From: Mariniflexile jejuense
Lineage (GTDB): Bacteria; Bacteroidota; Bacteroidia; Flavobacteriales; Flavobacteriaceae
Direction: 5' to 3'
DNA: 64,000 nucleotides
NCBI RefSeq assembly: GCF_042675665.1
Contig: NZ_JBHTJI010000022.1
Coordinates: 193,131 to 257,130 of the forward strand
The position numbers and the translations under genes are program-made. The notes below the pieces were generated by a model, which did no database searches, had not been told where the DNA came from, and was given only the letters and a program-made list of their open reading frames with translations. Each line of letters opens with the position of its first letter. Positions within the stretch are counted from its first letter, which is position 1. Shown one piece after another: positions 9,034 to 17,794 of the stretch.

Positions 9034-9561
9034 TTAGATAAATTCTGCATCATCGTCTATTGCATCTTTTTCAATAAGTGTTACTGCTTTTTGTAACATA
9101 AGATTGTTTGGATACGTTACAAGATTACCATTATCTAAACGCAAGTGAAGTTGAAAGGCACCAATATCTTCAATAATGGCTTCAAGTGGAAAATCTTTAT
9201 CATGTATTTCAATTTTATCGCCAACCTTATATGGAAATGAAAAAAACATAATAATTCCTGAAGTAATATTGCTTAAAATTGACCAAATAGCAAACAAACC
9301 AATGCCTATTACTGCAAATACCGATGAAAAAATAACCGCTAGTTCTCTTAACTGCGTTCCAAAAACATAAGCTTCTAAAAGTATTCCAATTAAAAATAAA
9401 GTAATGGTTACATATCTTCTAATTAGCCTAATTCTAGCTTCGTTTATTTCGTTTTTTCTAGCAATTTTGGTTATTGTGAAATTGGTAATATAGCGTATTA
9501 ATAACAACGCTAATACAACTACGGTAGTTGCTATAAGCTCGCCTTTAAAATTTAATAACAT
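9034..9561 (-). CDS. Short mechanosensitive channel (MscS family)
   Basis: This 175-residue protein is shorter than E. coli MscS. It keeps a run of hydrophobic helices, a pore-like helix (FSSVFAVIGIGLFAIWSILS), and the conserved cytoplasmic beta domain start (GIIMFFSFPYKVGDKIEIHD, then TYPNNLMLQKAVTLIE). It lacks most of the C-terminal alpha/beta domain that forms the cytoplasmic cage in MscS. Such truncated MscS proteins are frequent in Bacteroidota and are expected to release solutes on osmotic downshift. It precedes corA on the same strand. Confidence 0.85.
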   Translation of the reverse strand: MLLNFKGELIATTVVVLALLLIRYITNFTITKIARKNEINEARIRLIRRYVTITLFLIGILLEAYVFGTQLRELAVIFSSVFAVIGIGLFAIWSILSNITSGIIMFFSFPYKVGDKIEIHDKDFPLEAIIEDIGAFQLHLRLDNGNLVTYPNNLMLQKAVTLIEKDAIDDDAEFI

Positions 9562-9613
9562 GGAAAAAATTAAATATAAATTATTTAGTAAAGATAATAA
9601 TACTGTTTAAAAA

Positions 9614-10219
9614 TTACAGTTCATTTTGGTTAACATTAACGATATCTAATAATGTTTTGTAAACTGTATGTGTTGGCAATCCCATAACGTTAAAATAAGA
9701 ACCTTCAATTTTTGTAACACCTATAAATCCTATCCATTCTTGAATACCATACGCACCTGCTTTATCAAAAGGTTTGCATGTTTTTATGTAATAATCAATT
9801 TCAGCGTCCGTTAAATTTTTAAAAGTAACTTTTGTTACGGTATTTAATGTTTTTTCAAACATTTGGGTTGTGAAACAAACTGATGTAATTACCTCGTGTG
9901 TAGTGTTACTTAACGATTTTATCATTTGAAATGCTTCGGCTTCATTTCTAGGTTTTCCTAAAGCTTGATTGTTATGCCAAACAATAGTATCGCTGGTAAT
10001 TAGAATATCGTTGGGTTTTAGTTCGTTTTTATATGGCAATGCTTTTAATTGCGCCAAATAATCACTAATCTCGAAATGGGTTAATCTTGGTGGATATTCT
10101 TCTGCAATTGGCTTTAAACGTATTTCAAAATCTAATCCTAAAGCTTTAAAAAATTCTTGTCTTCTAGGTGAACCTGAAGCTAAAATAAGGTTGTATTTTT
10201 TTAATTTATCGTTCAGCAT
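9614..10219 (-). CDS. maf: Maf family nucleoside triphosphate pyrophosphatase
   Basis: This 201-residue protein starts with the Maf signature (LILASGSPRRQEFFKALGLD) and keeps the central SDTIVWHNNQALGKPRN and the GAYGIQEWIG segments that line the active site. Maf proteins hydrolyse non-canonical or modified nucleoside triphosphates (dTTP, UTP, m5UTP or m7GTP depending on subgroup) to monophosphate and pyrophosphate, as house-cleaning enzymes. Its start codon overlaps the upstream UbiA stop by one base (TAATG), showing translational coupling. Subgroup specificity is not determined here. Confidence 0.92.
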   Translation of the reverse strand: MLNDKLKKYNLILASGSPRRQEFFKALGLDFEIRLKPIAEEYPPRLTHFEISDYLAQLKALPYKNELKPNDILITSDTIVWHNNQALGKPRNEAEAFQMIKSLSNTTHEVITSVCFTTQMFEKTLNTVTKVTFKNLTDAEIDYYIKTCKPFDKAGAYGIQEWIGFIGVTKIEGSYFNVMGLPTHTVYKTLLDIVNVNQNEL

Positions 10220-11130
10220 TATAATAAAATATACTTGTATAAAAGTAATGAAAGCATTCCAAAAAATAGTACTAATTTAAATACATTGCTAATTTGATGA
10301 AATTCCTTTTTTGTTTTAGAACTAAAAATTTTAATACAATTATAAAGCAACGGACCAATAACCAAAACTAAAAAATAAAGCACTGCAACTTGGTTTTTGT
10401 AAAGTGAATTAATAACGTAATACACGATAAAAAGTAAACATATAATTGTTAATGCAAACAGTACTTTTGTAGCACGCTCTGTACCAATAGCAATTGGCAA
10501 TGTGTTCATGCCAGCTTTATAATCGCCATTAATATCTTCAATATCTTTAGCTATTTCACGAAGCAAATTAATGGCAAATGCGAACAATGCATAATCGAAA
10601 ATAATTTTAAAAAACGTTAATTGTGTTTGCTGATTTAAACTTGTAATGGTAGGAAGCAGCTCGAAAACACCAACAATTAATATAGAAAGTGCCACCAAAA
10701 TAGATACAACAATATTTCCTATTAACAGTGTTTGTTTTAAATAACTGGCGTACACATAAAGCAATACAGAAATGATAACAAACAGCGAAAAAAAGGCATC
10801 TCGACCAACTAAATTGGACACATAATAACCAATACCTACACCAACAACATTAAAACCAATAAAAAGGTTATACGCTGTTTTTTCGGAAATTGATTTACCA
10901 ATAATAAGTTTATCGGGTTTGTTTACAAAATCGGTTTCAACATCATAAATATCATTAATAATATTTCCTGCAGCTGCAATACAAAGGGTTGCTAAAACTA
11001 AAAGGCTAATACCTAATGCATTTAAACTTATTTGAACACCAAAAGGCTCTAAAAGAGCATATTTAATAAGTAATTGCGTTAAAGCAATTAGTATTAAATT
11101 TTTCCAGCGGATAAGGTTTAAATAGTTCAA
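10219..11130 (-). CDS. UbiA family prenyltransferase (geranylgeranylglycerol-phosphate type)
   Basis: This 303-residue integral membrane protein has about nine helices. The first Asp-rich motif is NDIYDVETDFVNKPDK and the second is in the REIAKDIEDINGDYKAG segment; both bind Mg2+-pyrophosphate of the prenyl donor. The order and spacing match the UbiA superfamily. Flavobacterial homologues in this context are usually annotated as geranylgeranylglycerol-phosphate geranylgeranyltransferase-like, but the acceptor is unproven. It sits in a run with maf, kdsC and the DUF2520 gene. Confidence 0.85.
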   Translation of the reverse strand: MNYLNLIRWKNLILIALTQLLIKYALLEPFGVQISLNALGISLLVLATLCIAAAGNIINDIYDVETDFVNKPDKLIIGKSISEKTAYNLFIGFNVVGVGIGYYVSNLVGRDAFFSLFVIISVLLYVYASYLKQTLLIGNIVVSILVALSILIVGVFELLPTITSLNQQTQLTFFKIIFDYALFAFAINLLREIAKDIEDINGDYKAGMNTLPIAIGTERATKVLFALTIICLLFIVYYVINSLYKNQVAVLYFLVLVIGPLLYNCIKIFSSKTKKEFHQISNVFKLVLFFGMLSLLLYKYILL

Positions 11131-11196
11131 AATTGTAAAGTTGTATAGTTGAAAGAAATATTGCCTAAAGCATACAGCTTAAATCCTAAAGCAATT

Positions 11197-11706
11197 TTAA
11201 AACGCCCATTTTCCTTGTACTTTTAATACTTGTTCAATAACATCTCTAGCGGCACCTTCGCCTCCTTTTTTGTGCGATATGTATTTTGAAACACCTTTAA
11301 TTTCTTGTATCGCATCTTGTGGGCAAGTTGGCAAACCTACAACTTTCATTACAGGATAATCGGCAACATCATCACCCATATATAGTACATTTTCAGGTTT
11401 GATGTTATTGGTTTTTATATAGTCTTCAAACTGAACTATTTTATCATGTGCACCTAAATATACTGTTTTAATACCTAAGCTTTCTAAACGCAATTTTACG
11501 CCTTCATTAGTTCCTGCAGAAATAATAGCAACGTTATAACCAGCATTTACAGCAAACTTTAAAGCAAAACCATCTTTAACATTCATGCTTCGTAGTAATT
11601 CACCTGTTGTGGTTACTAAAACATTACAATCGGTTAAAACACCATCTACATCAAAAATAAACGTGGTAATGTGGTTTAAATATTCTTTATAGCTTTTTTC
11701 TTCCAT
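11197..11706 (-). CDS. kdsC: KdsC-type HAD phosphatase (KDO-8-phosphate phosphatase)
   Basis: This 169-residue protein is the usual length for KdsC. HAD motif I is FIFDVDGVLTD with the nucleophile and acid Asp pair. A Ser/Thr motif II follows (VAIISAGTNEG), and motif III/IV is in VLYMGDDVADYPVMKVVG. KdsC removes phosphate from 3-deoxy-D-manno-octulosonate-8-phosphate in the cytoplasm during lipopolysaccharide core synthesis. The gene overlaps the upstream DUF2520 gene by 20 bases. The sister function (sialic-acid 9-phosphatase) cannot be excluded without neighbours such as kdsA. Confidence 0.85.
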   Translation of the reverse strand: MEEKSYKEYLNHITTFIFDVDGVLTDCNVLVTTTGELLRSMNVKDGFALKFAVNAGYNVAIISAGTNEGVKLRLESLGIKTVYLGAHDKIVQFEDYIKTNNIKPENVLYMGDDVADYPVMKVVGLPTCPQDAIQEIKGVSKYISHKKGGEGAARDVIEQVLKVQGKWAF

Positions 11707-12454
11707 GGGTTTGTTGTATAGAGGTTGTTAATAGGTTATAAATATCTGTATGATGCTTATTTTTTATAAGCTTTAAATGCTTTCTCAACGTTTTTTTATC
11801 ATTGCGTTTTGCTGGACCAGTTTGTGCCATGTAAGGCGATACATTTTGTACTTTTTTAGCAGTTTCTAAAATGAGTGGTTTTAGAAGATCGAATTCTGCA
11901 CCTTCACTTTCGGTAATTTCATGTGCAACTCTGTAAAGCTGATTTGTAAAGTTATTTACAAAAACTGCTGCTAGATGCAATACTTTACGCTGATCGGTAT
12001 TTACCTTTTTTGTTGGACTTCCTAGGGCTTTTGCCATTTTTTTAAGCACATGATAATCTGTACTTTCAAGTGCTTCAATACAAATAGGCACATTAGCAAA
12101 ATCAATTTCGGCAGCTTTACTAAAAGTTTGTAATGGGTAAAAAACACCGCGTTTATGCTTTTTGTCTATATCATACAAACTCGCTGCACCTGATGTATGT
12201 ACTACCAATCTGTTTTCAAAAGGTAATTGAGTTGAAAGCATTTTTATAGCATCATCACTAACCGCTAAAATATATACATCAGCTTCATTAAGTTGTGCTA
12301 AATCATCTGTAATTGAAACATCATTTTTAAATGTTCTAATAGCATCTAAACTTCTGTTGTACCATTGAGTTACTGATACTTCATCAATTTTACAAAACGC
12401 TTTATACAAATGTGTAGCAACATTGCCAGCACCTAAAATTACTACTGAAATCAT
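11687..12454 (-). CDS. Rossmann-like and DUF2520 domain protein
   Basis: The protein starts with a dinucleotide-binding fold (MISVVILGAGNVATHLYKAF) and ends with the DUF2520 helical domain (VFVNNFTNQLYRVAHEI, then TGPAKRNDKKTL). The architecture resembles pyrroline-5-carboxylate reductase and F420-dependent NADP oxidoreductase, but the substrate of this family is not established. An ATG 15 bases further upstream is in frame. I prefer the one at 12454 because a near-consensus -7 box (TATTTTCG, minus strand, 12459-12466) would overlap the longer start. The product is then 255 residues. It heads the DUF2520-kdsC-ubiA-maf run. Confidence 0.85.
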   Translation of the reverse strand: MISVVILGAGNVATHLYKAFCKIDEVSVTQWYNRSLDAIRTFKNDVSITDDLAQLNEADVYILAVSDDAIKMLSTQLPFENRLVVHTSGAASLYDIDKKHKRGVFYPLQTFSKAAEIDFANVPICIEALESTDYHVLKKMAKALGSPTKKVNTDQRKVLHLAAVFVNNFTNQLYRVAHEITESEGAEFDLLKPLILETAKKVQNVSPYMAQTGPAKRNDKKTLRKHLKLIKNKHHTDIYNLLTTSIQQTHGRKKL

Positions 12455-12578
12455 TTTGCGAAAATACATAAGAAAAGTTGAAAGTTGAAAGTTATGAGTT
12501 AAAAGTTAGCCTAGTATGCAATCACTTTTTTAAAAAATCAAAACTTTGCGCCTTTGCTCCTTTGCTAGATAAAAATTG

Positions 12579-12586
12579 TAATTTTG
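12579..12586 (+). promoter_or_regulatory. Candidate -7 box of the truncated haemoglobin gene
   Basis: TAATTTTG matches TAnnTTTG exactly and lies six bases before the start codon, implying an almost leaderless transcript. TTTG motifs at 12553-12556 and 12561-12564 could serve as -33 elements, but their spacing (22 or 14) is off the usual 19-21. Confidence 0.35.
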
Positions 12587-12592
12587 TGAGAT

Positions 12593-12979
12593 ATGAAACC
12601 AGATATTAAAACCAGAGAAGATGTATATTTATTAGTGTCTTCTTTCTATAAAAAAGTTAGAAAAGATGCTGTTTTAATGCCTTTTTTTAATGATGTTATA
12701 AAAGATTGGGATGCACATTTAGAAAACCTTACTACCTTTTGGGAAGCTAGTTTATTTTTAAAAACCAAATATTTAGGGAATCCACTTGAAGTACATGTTA
12801 AAGTAGATAAAGAAAATAGTAACAGTATTTCCGAACTTCATTTCGGATTATGGTTAAACCTATGGTTTGAAACTATTGATGAACTTTTTGAAGGTGATTA
12901 TGCCCAAAACGCCAAAGAACGCGCCCGTAAAATGGGAACATTTTTGTATTTAAAAATTTTTGAAGCACGAGGTAAATAA
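12593..12979 (+). CDS. Group III truncated haemoglobin
   Basis: This 128-residue protein matches group III (P-type) truncated globins: a short N-terminal region, FFNDVIKDWDAHLENLTTFW, then a distal region (LEVHVKVD). The proximal His is in the F-helix equivalent, ELHFGLWLNLWFETID. Group III globins bind haem and O2/NO. They are often encoded beside cytochrome or respiratory genes, and here the next gene is the CcsBA cytochrome c maturation fusion. A role in NO or oxygen handling is inferred, not shown. Confidence 0.88.
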   Translation: MKPDIKTREDVYLLVSSFYKKVRKDAVLMPFFNDVIKDWDAHLENLTTFWEASLFLKTKYLGNPLEVHVKVDKENSNSISELHFGLWLNLWFETIDELFEGDYAQNAKERARKMGTFLYLKIFEARGK

Positions 12980-13074
12980 AATAGTTTTTAGTCTCAGCAT
13001 CCGTTTTCAGTCTTCGGTCATCTGTCCTATCTCATTTTCACAAACTTTAACACTTCAAAATAAACTTAAATACT

Positions 13075-13082
13075 TAAATTTG
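13075..13082 (+). promoter_or_regulatory. Candidate -7 box of ccsBA
   Basis: TAAATTTG matches TAnnTTTG exactly, 25 bases before the ccsBA start codon. No convincing -33 element is visible at 19-21 bases upstream. Confidence 0.4.
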
Positions 13083-13107
13083 CCCGACCTTAAAATGGGT
13101 TCTTATT

Positions 13108-16100
13108 ATGCAAAATAAACTCGCCAAAATTCTTTTTTCAACACGTCTTACCGCTATTTTATTTATTGTATTTGCAGCAGCTATGGCTACAGGTACTTTT
13201 TTAGATGCTGGTCAAAGCACATCGCCTACACCATATACTAGAAATTTAATTTATAATGCGTGGTGGTTTGAGGCTATTATGGTATTTTTTGTTATCAACT
13301 TTGTGGGTAATATTTTTAGATATCAATTACTTAAAAAGGAAAAATGGGCGACTTTAATATTACATTTAGCGTTCATATTCATTCTTTTAGGTGCTTTTAT
13401 TACCAGATACATCAGTTTTGAAGGTATGATGGCTATTAGAGAAGGCGCTACCGAAAACACCTTTCTTTCACAAAAAACATATTTAACAACCTATATTGAT
13501 GGTGATTATGAAATTGATGGTGTTGCACAACGTTTACCTATTGAACGTGAAGTTGATTTTTCAGAACGATTAGAAAACCATTTTAAAATTGAAACCAACT
13601 ACAACAAACAACCTGTTTCCATTGAATTAGAAAAATTTATTAAAGGTGCAGAAGAAGATATCATTCCAAATGAAACAGGCGAAGCTTATTTAAAAATAGT
13701 TGAAGCTGGCGGTGGTGGCGCACACAATCACTTTTTAAAAGTTGGCGAAGTACAAAGTATTCACAACATACTTTTTGCACTTAACAAACCTACTGATGGT
13801 GCTATTAACATAACCTACAAAAATGATTCATTAAGTATAAAATCGCCTTTTGAAGGTGAATATATGGTAATGGCTACCATGGCGCAAGGCACTTTAGCTA
13901 AAGATAGTTTACAACCATTAATGTTGCGTGCGCGTTATGTAATTGGCGATATGCAAATGGTATTTCCAAAACCTGTTGTTAAAGGTGTTTTTGATATTGT
14001 TCAAAAATCGCAAATTTTAAAGAATGATGAAGATGGTGCTGTGTTTAAAGTAACTGCCAATGGTGAAACACAACGTGTTGGTTTACTTGGTGGAAAAGGT
14101 ATGAACAATGCGTTTAAACAAATTAAAATTGGCGGATTAGATTTCGCTTTTAAATACGGTTCAAAAGTAATGGAGTTACCATTCGCTATAAAATTAAACG
14201 ATTTTGAAGCAGAACGTTACCCAGGAACAGAAAAAGGCTATTCATCCTATTCAAGTCAAGTAACCGTTATAGATGAAGAAACAGGGAATTTTGACTATAA
14301 AATTTTCATGAATAATATTTTAGACCATGGAGGTTATCGCTTTTTCCAATCAAGTTTTGACCCAGATGAAAAAGGTACAATCTTGTCTGTAAACCATGAT
14401 TATTGGGGAACTTTAATAACCTATATTGGTTACTTTTTACTTTATTTTGGGTTGATGGCTATTCTTTTTGCAAAAGGTTCTCGTTTTGGCGATTTAAAAG
14501 TAATGCTTGAAAAAGTAAAAACTAAAAAAACGAAATTATTGGGTGTATTATTCTTGTGTTTTAGCTTAAATACCTTTGCCCAAACACATACTGATAATGA
14601 CGGGCATAATCACAATACAAAACCAACTAAAGCGCAAATAGATTCTATATTAGCCGCAAACATTACCCCAAAAGAACATGCCGATGCTTTTGGGCATTTG
14701 GTTATCCAAGATTTAAGTGGACGCATGATGCCTGTAAACACTTATGCCTCTGAAATGCTTCGTAAATTAAGTAAACACGATACTTATGAAGATTTTGATG
14801 CTAACCAAGTGTTTCTATCTATGCAAGAAAGTCCAATGCTGTGGTATAATGTACCTATTATCTATTTAACAGCAAAAAAGGCGGATACAATACGTCATAT
14901 CATTCAAGTCGATTCAAAAGAAAAATATGTAACACTTGCCGATTTTTTTACAGAAAGAGGTGAATATAAATTAACCCCATTTCTAGACGAAGCCTATAAA
15001 GCATTGGCACCTAATGGATATCAAACACAAATTAAAGAAGCCGACCAGCGAGTTAATTTACTATATAACACCATTGAAGGTGCTTCATTAAAAATATTCC
15101 CTGTTCCAAACGACGAAAACAACAAATGGATTTCAGCCAATGAATACCAACACGGCGACTTTAAAATTCAAGATTCACTCTACGGAAATTTTATAAAGAA
15201 TGGGTTTAAAATGTATTTAATAAAACTTAATGCTGCTAAACAAACCGGAAATTTTTCTGAAGCCACAAAACTTTTGGATGCTTTCAAAAAAACACAGCAT
15301 CAACTTGGTGCATCGGTAATGCTAAGTGATGATAAAATTAACACTGAAGTACTTTACAACAAATACGATATTTTTAAAAAGCTATTTAGTTGGTATTTGT
15401 ATGCCGGCAGCATATTGTTCATCTTATTAATTGTTCAAATTTTCAAAGAGAAAAGTAAAGCAATAAATAATTCAATAACTGTTTTTAAATTCATCATTTT
15501 AGGTTTATTTATTTTGCACACATTGGGCTTAATAGTTCGTTGGTACATATCTGGTCACGCACCTTGGAGTGATGCTTATGAATCGATGATTTATGTAGCT
15601 TGGGCAACCATGTTTTTTGGTTTAGCTTTCGGAAGAAAAAGTGATTTAACCGTAGCCTCAACCGCCTTTGTAACAGCTATGTTATTAATGATTGCCCATT
15701 GGAATTGGATGGATCCAGCCATTGCAAACCTACAACCTGTATTAAATAGCTATTGGTTAATGATACATGTGGCAGTTATTGTGGCAAGTTATGGTCCATT
15801 TACATTAGGTATGATTTTGGGTGTTGTTTCCTTATTATTAATGATTTTCACAACACAAAAAAACAAAGCAAAAATGGATTTAAACATTCAAGAACTTACT
15901 ATAATTAACGAAATGGCGTTAACAGTAGGTTTAGTTATGCTTACCATAGGAAACTTTTTAGGTGGTATGTGGGCAAATGAAAGTTGGGGACGTTATTGGG
16001 GTTGGGATCCAAAAGAAACATGGGCTTTAATTAGTATTATGGTGTATGCCTTTGTAATACACTTGCGTTTGGTTCCAGGACTTCGTGGGCGTTGGTTTTT

Positions 16101-16296
16101 CAATTTGATGTCTATAATAGCTTTTTCAAGTATTATTTTTACTTATTTTGGAGTTAATTTTTACTTATCAGGTTTACATTCATACCAATCTGGACAACAA
16201 ATTGCAAGTTTCAACATTATTGCTATCACAGTTGGTGTTGTTATTATATTAGGCTTTTTTGCATATCTAGGCTATAAAAAGCATTATAAAAAATAG
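13108..16296 (+). CDS. ccsBA: Fused ResB/CcsA cytochrome c biogenesis protein (CcsBA, System II)
   Basis: This 1062-residue protein has ResB-like helices and a large periplasmic region at the N-terminal side, plus a His-rich stretch (THTDNDGHNHNTK) near residue 495. A C-terminal CcsA domain carries the haem-handling WWD motif, WGRYWGWDPKETW, near residues 960-972. System II proteins export haem across the inner membrane and attach it to CXXCH apocytochromes. The usual two genes are one here, as is common in Bacteroidota. It follows the truncated haemoglobin gene and precedes a tiny basic protein by five bases. Confidence 0.92.
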   Translation: MQNKLAKILFSTRLTAILFIVFAAAMATGTFLDAGQSTSPTPYTRNLIYNAWWFEAIMVFFVINFVGNIFRYQLLKKEKWATLILHLAFIFILLGAFITRYISFEGMMAIREGATENTFLSQKTYLTTYIDGDYEIDGVAQRLPIEREVDFSERLENHFKIETNYNKQPVSIELEKFIKGAEEDIIPNETGEAYLKIVEAGGGGAHNHFLKVGEVQSIHNILFALNKPTDGAINITYKNDSLSIKSPFEGEYMVMATMAQGTLAKDSLQPLMLRARYVIGDMQMVFPKPVVKGVFDIVQKSQILKNDEDGAVFKVTANGETQRVGLLGGKGMNNAFKQIKIGGLDFAFKYGSKVMELPFAIKLNDFEAERYPGTEKGYSSYSSQVTVIDEETGNFDYKIFMNNILDHGGYRFFQSSFDPDEKGTILSVNHDYWGTLITYIGYFLLYFGLMAILFAKGSRFGDLKVMLEKVKTKKTKLLGVLFLCFSLNTFAQTHTDNDGHNHNTKPTKAQIDSILAANITPKEHADAFGHLVIQDLSGRMMPVNTYASEMLRKLSKHDTYEDFDANQVFLSMQESPMLWYNVPIIYLTAKKADTIRHIIQVDSKEKYVTLADFFTERGEYKLTPFLDEAYKALAPNGYQTQIKEADQRVNLLYNTIEGASLKIFPVPNDENNKWISANEYQHGDFKIQDSLYGNFIKNGFKMYLIKLNAAKQTGNFSEATKLLDAFKKTQHQLGASVMLSDDKINTEVLYNKYDIFKKLFSWYLYAGSILFILLIVQIFKEKSKAINNSITVFKFIILGLFILHTLGLIVRWYISGHAPWSDAYESMIYVAWATMFFGLAFGRKSDLTVASTAFVTAMLLMIAHWNWMDPAIANLQPVLNSYWLMIHVAVIVASYGPFTLGMILGVVSLLLMIFTTQKNKAKMDLNIQELTIINEMALTVGLVMLTIGNFLGGMWANESWGRYWGWDPKETWALISIMVYAFVIHLRLVPGLRGRWFFNLMSIIAFSSIIFTYFGVNFYLSGLHSYQSGQQIASFNIIAITVGVVIILGFFAYLGYKKHYKK

Positions 16297-16301
16297 ATGC
16301 C

Positions 16302-16460
16302 ATGGCGAAAACTGGTCGCGATAAAAACACTAAAAATAAAGCGAAGCATTCCAAATTAATGAATCAAAAAATTAATAAGAAGAAAGCTGAAGAACAACTA
16401 AGGAAAGAACGGTTAAAAGCCATTATCGCAAAAGCGAATCAAGCAAAAGAAAACCTATAA
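16302..16460 (+). CDS. Small lysine-rich basic protein, uncharacterised
   Basis: This gene of 52 codons starts with ATG five bases after the ccsBA stop codon. The product begins MAKTGRDKNTKNKAKHSKLM, is dominated by Lys, Arg, Asn and Gln, and is predicted to be one amphipathic helix (KKKAEEQLRKERLKAIIAKA) with no hydrophobic segment. The composition resembles small nucleic-acid or ribosome-associated proteins, but I recognise no family. Tight spacing and a clean reading frame support a coding role. A non-coding 3' extension of the ccsBA transcript is the alternative. Confidence 0.55.
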   Translation: MAKTGRDKNTKNKAKHSKLMNQKINKKKAEEQLRKERLKAIIAKANQAKENL

Positions 16461-16525
16461 ATAAATTATTTTGTAAGGTTCAATTTTTTACTTCGACGAA
16501 AAACGGAATTTAAAATTGAATCATC

Positions 16526-16939
16526 ATGCGCATTTTTTATCTTATTTTTTTAGTTTTTATTACATTTCAATCGTGTTCAAGTTCAGATTCTCCAATGATG
16601 GAAGATGACAAAATGGATATGCAAGACATGACACCTTCACCCCTATTTCAAGGTAATTTTGTTTCGAGTGCACACCCAACTTCAGGAAAAGCTAGTGTTA
16701 ATACTGAAAAAACTATTTTATCATTAACCAATTTTAAAACAGATAGCGGACCATCATTAGAAATATATTTAGCTACCAATACTTCTGGTTCAGATTATAT
16801 TTCATTAGGTGCTTTAAAAGGGGTTGATGGCACTTATGAATACACATTACCCGCAAACGTAGATTTTACTAAATATAATCATGTTATTGTTTGGTGTGTA
16901 CCTTTCTCGGTAAATTTTGGGTATGCAGTTTTAAAGTAA
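16526..16939 (+). CDS. DM13 domain lipoprotein
   Basis: This 137-residue protein has a lipoprotein signal peptide (FITFQSC; lipid-attached Cys17). A linker rich in Met, Asp and Ser (PMMEDDKMDMQDMTPSP) follows, then a DM13 domain (SSAHPTSGKASVNT, ... GPSLEIYLATNTSG, ... YNHVIVWCVPFSVNFGYAVL). The conserved Cys in the WCVPF segment is the residue proposed to act in electron transfer in DM13 proteins. It is expected in the periplasm or outer membrane. Its stop codon overlaps the stop of the converging HAD gene by 9 bases. Confidence 0.85.
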   Translation: MRIFYLIFLVFITFQSCSSSDSPMMEDDKMDMQDMTPSPLFQGNFVSSAHPTSGKASVNTEKTILSLTNFKTDSGPSLEIYLATNTSGSDYISLGALKGVDGTYEYTLPANVDFTKYNHVIVWCVPFSVNFGYAVLK

Positions 16940-17587
16940 ACTACTTAGTTTAGAATAAGACAATTCATTAAAATTTTTAATCACAAAATCGGCTTTACTA
17001 TAATCTTGATTTTTAGAGTGAAAACTATCAAATCCTAAACAAAATACACCTGCGCCTTTTGCGGCTTCAATACCGTTGGTTGAATCTTCAATCACAATAC
17101 ATTCATCTGCACTAAATCCAGATTCTTTAACAGCATTTATAAAAATTTCAGGGTGTGGTTTTGACTCTTTTAAATCGGCACCACTTAGTTTTGCAACAAA
17201 GTACCGATTCAAATCAAACTTATTAAAAATACGTTCAATACTTGGCATAGTTGCAGATGAAGCAACAACTAAAGTTATTTCGTTGCGATGCAAATCTTTT
17301 ATCAAATCTAAAACACCTTCTATAAGATCAAAATTTGGATCGTTATTAAATATATATTCAAAATGCTTGCGTTTTAAAGACACTAAATATTCTGGTGTTT
17401 CTTTCAAATTAAAAACATCGCATACTTGTTTACAAACGTTTATGGTTGATTTTCCTGTAAACGATTCATAAAGTACATCCGTTACTTCAACATTAACATC
17501 TTCAAACATTTTATGATACGCGTAATGGTGCAATGGTTCACTTTCAATTATAACACCATCCATGTCAAAAATTACAGCTTTAAGCAT
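16931..17587 (-). CDS. HAD superfamily phosphatase/phosphomutase (beta-PGM-like subfamily)
   Basis: This 218-residue protein has HAD motif I at the N-terminus (AVIFDMDGVIIESEPLHHYA), a helical cap after it, motif II in VVASSATMPSIERI, motif III Lys in GADLKESKPHPEIF, and motif IV in CIVIEDSTNGIEAAKGAG. This is the IA subfamily that includes phosphoglycolate phosphatase and beta-phosphoglucomutase. It is unlinked to the sugar genes and has a near-consensus -7 box upstream on its own strand. Substrate undetermined. Confidence 0.85.
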   Translation of the reverse strand: MLKAVIFDMDGVIIESEPLHHYAYHKMFEDVNVEVTDVLYESFTGKSTINVCKQVCDVFNLKETPEYLVSLKRKHFEYIFNNDPNFDLIEGVLDLIKDLHRNEITLVVASSATMPSIERIFNKFDLNRYFVAKLSGADLKESKPHPEIFINAVKESGFSADECIVIEDSTNGIEAAKGAGVFCLGFDSFHSKNQDYSKADFVIKNFNELSYSKLSSLL

Positions 17588-17715
17588 CTTCTATTTTTTA
17601 TTTGCGAATATAAACCAATAGACTTTAATAGCCTAAAATCTAAATTTTGATAATTTATAATAAAGGTCGAAGTTTAATTATTAAATAAATATTAATTTTA
17701 AACTTATATATTTAG

Positions 17716-17729
17716 CACATTAAAATGTG
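17716..17729. promoter_or_regulatory. Dyad CACATT-AA-AATGTG upstream of the RuBisCO-like operon
   Basis: Perfect inverted repeat with six-base arms and a two-base spacer, 65 bases upstream of the RuBisCO-like start codon. A near-consensus -7 box, TATATTTA (17707-17714), lies immediately before it, so the dyad would sit at the transcription start, a typical operator position. No regulator gene is adjacent, so its binding protein is unknown. Confidence 0.4.
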
Positions 17730-17794
17730 GTTCATCATAATTAAAAGCACCCATTTTATGTTTTAAATCATCTAATTTTCAGTTATTTAAATAC

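Noticed and set aside
17670..17705. AAGTTTAA / TTAAACTT inverted pair before the RuBisCO-like gene
   Set aside because: Eight-base AT-only arms with a 20-base spacer are easily found by chance in this base composition.
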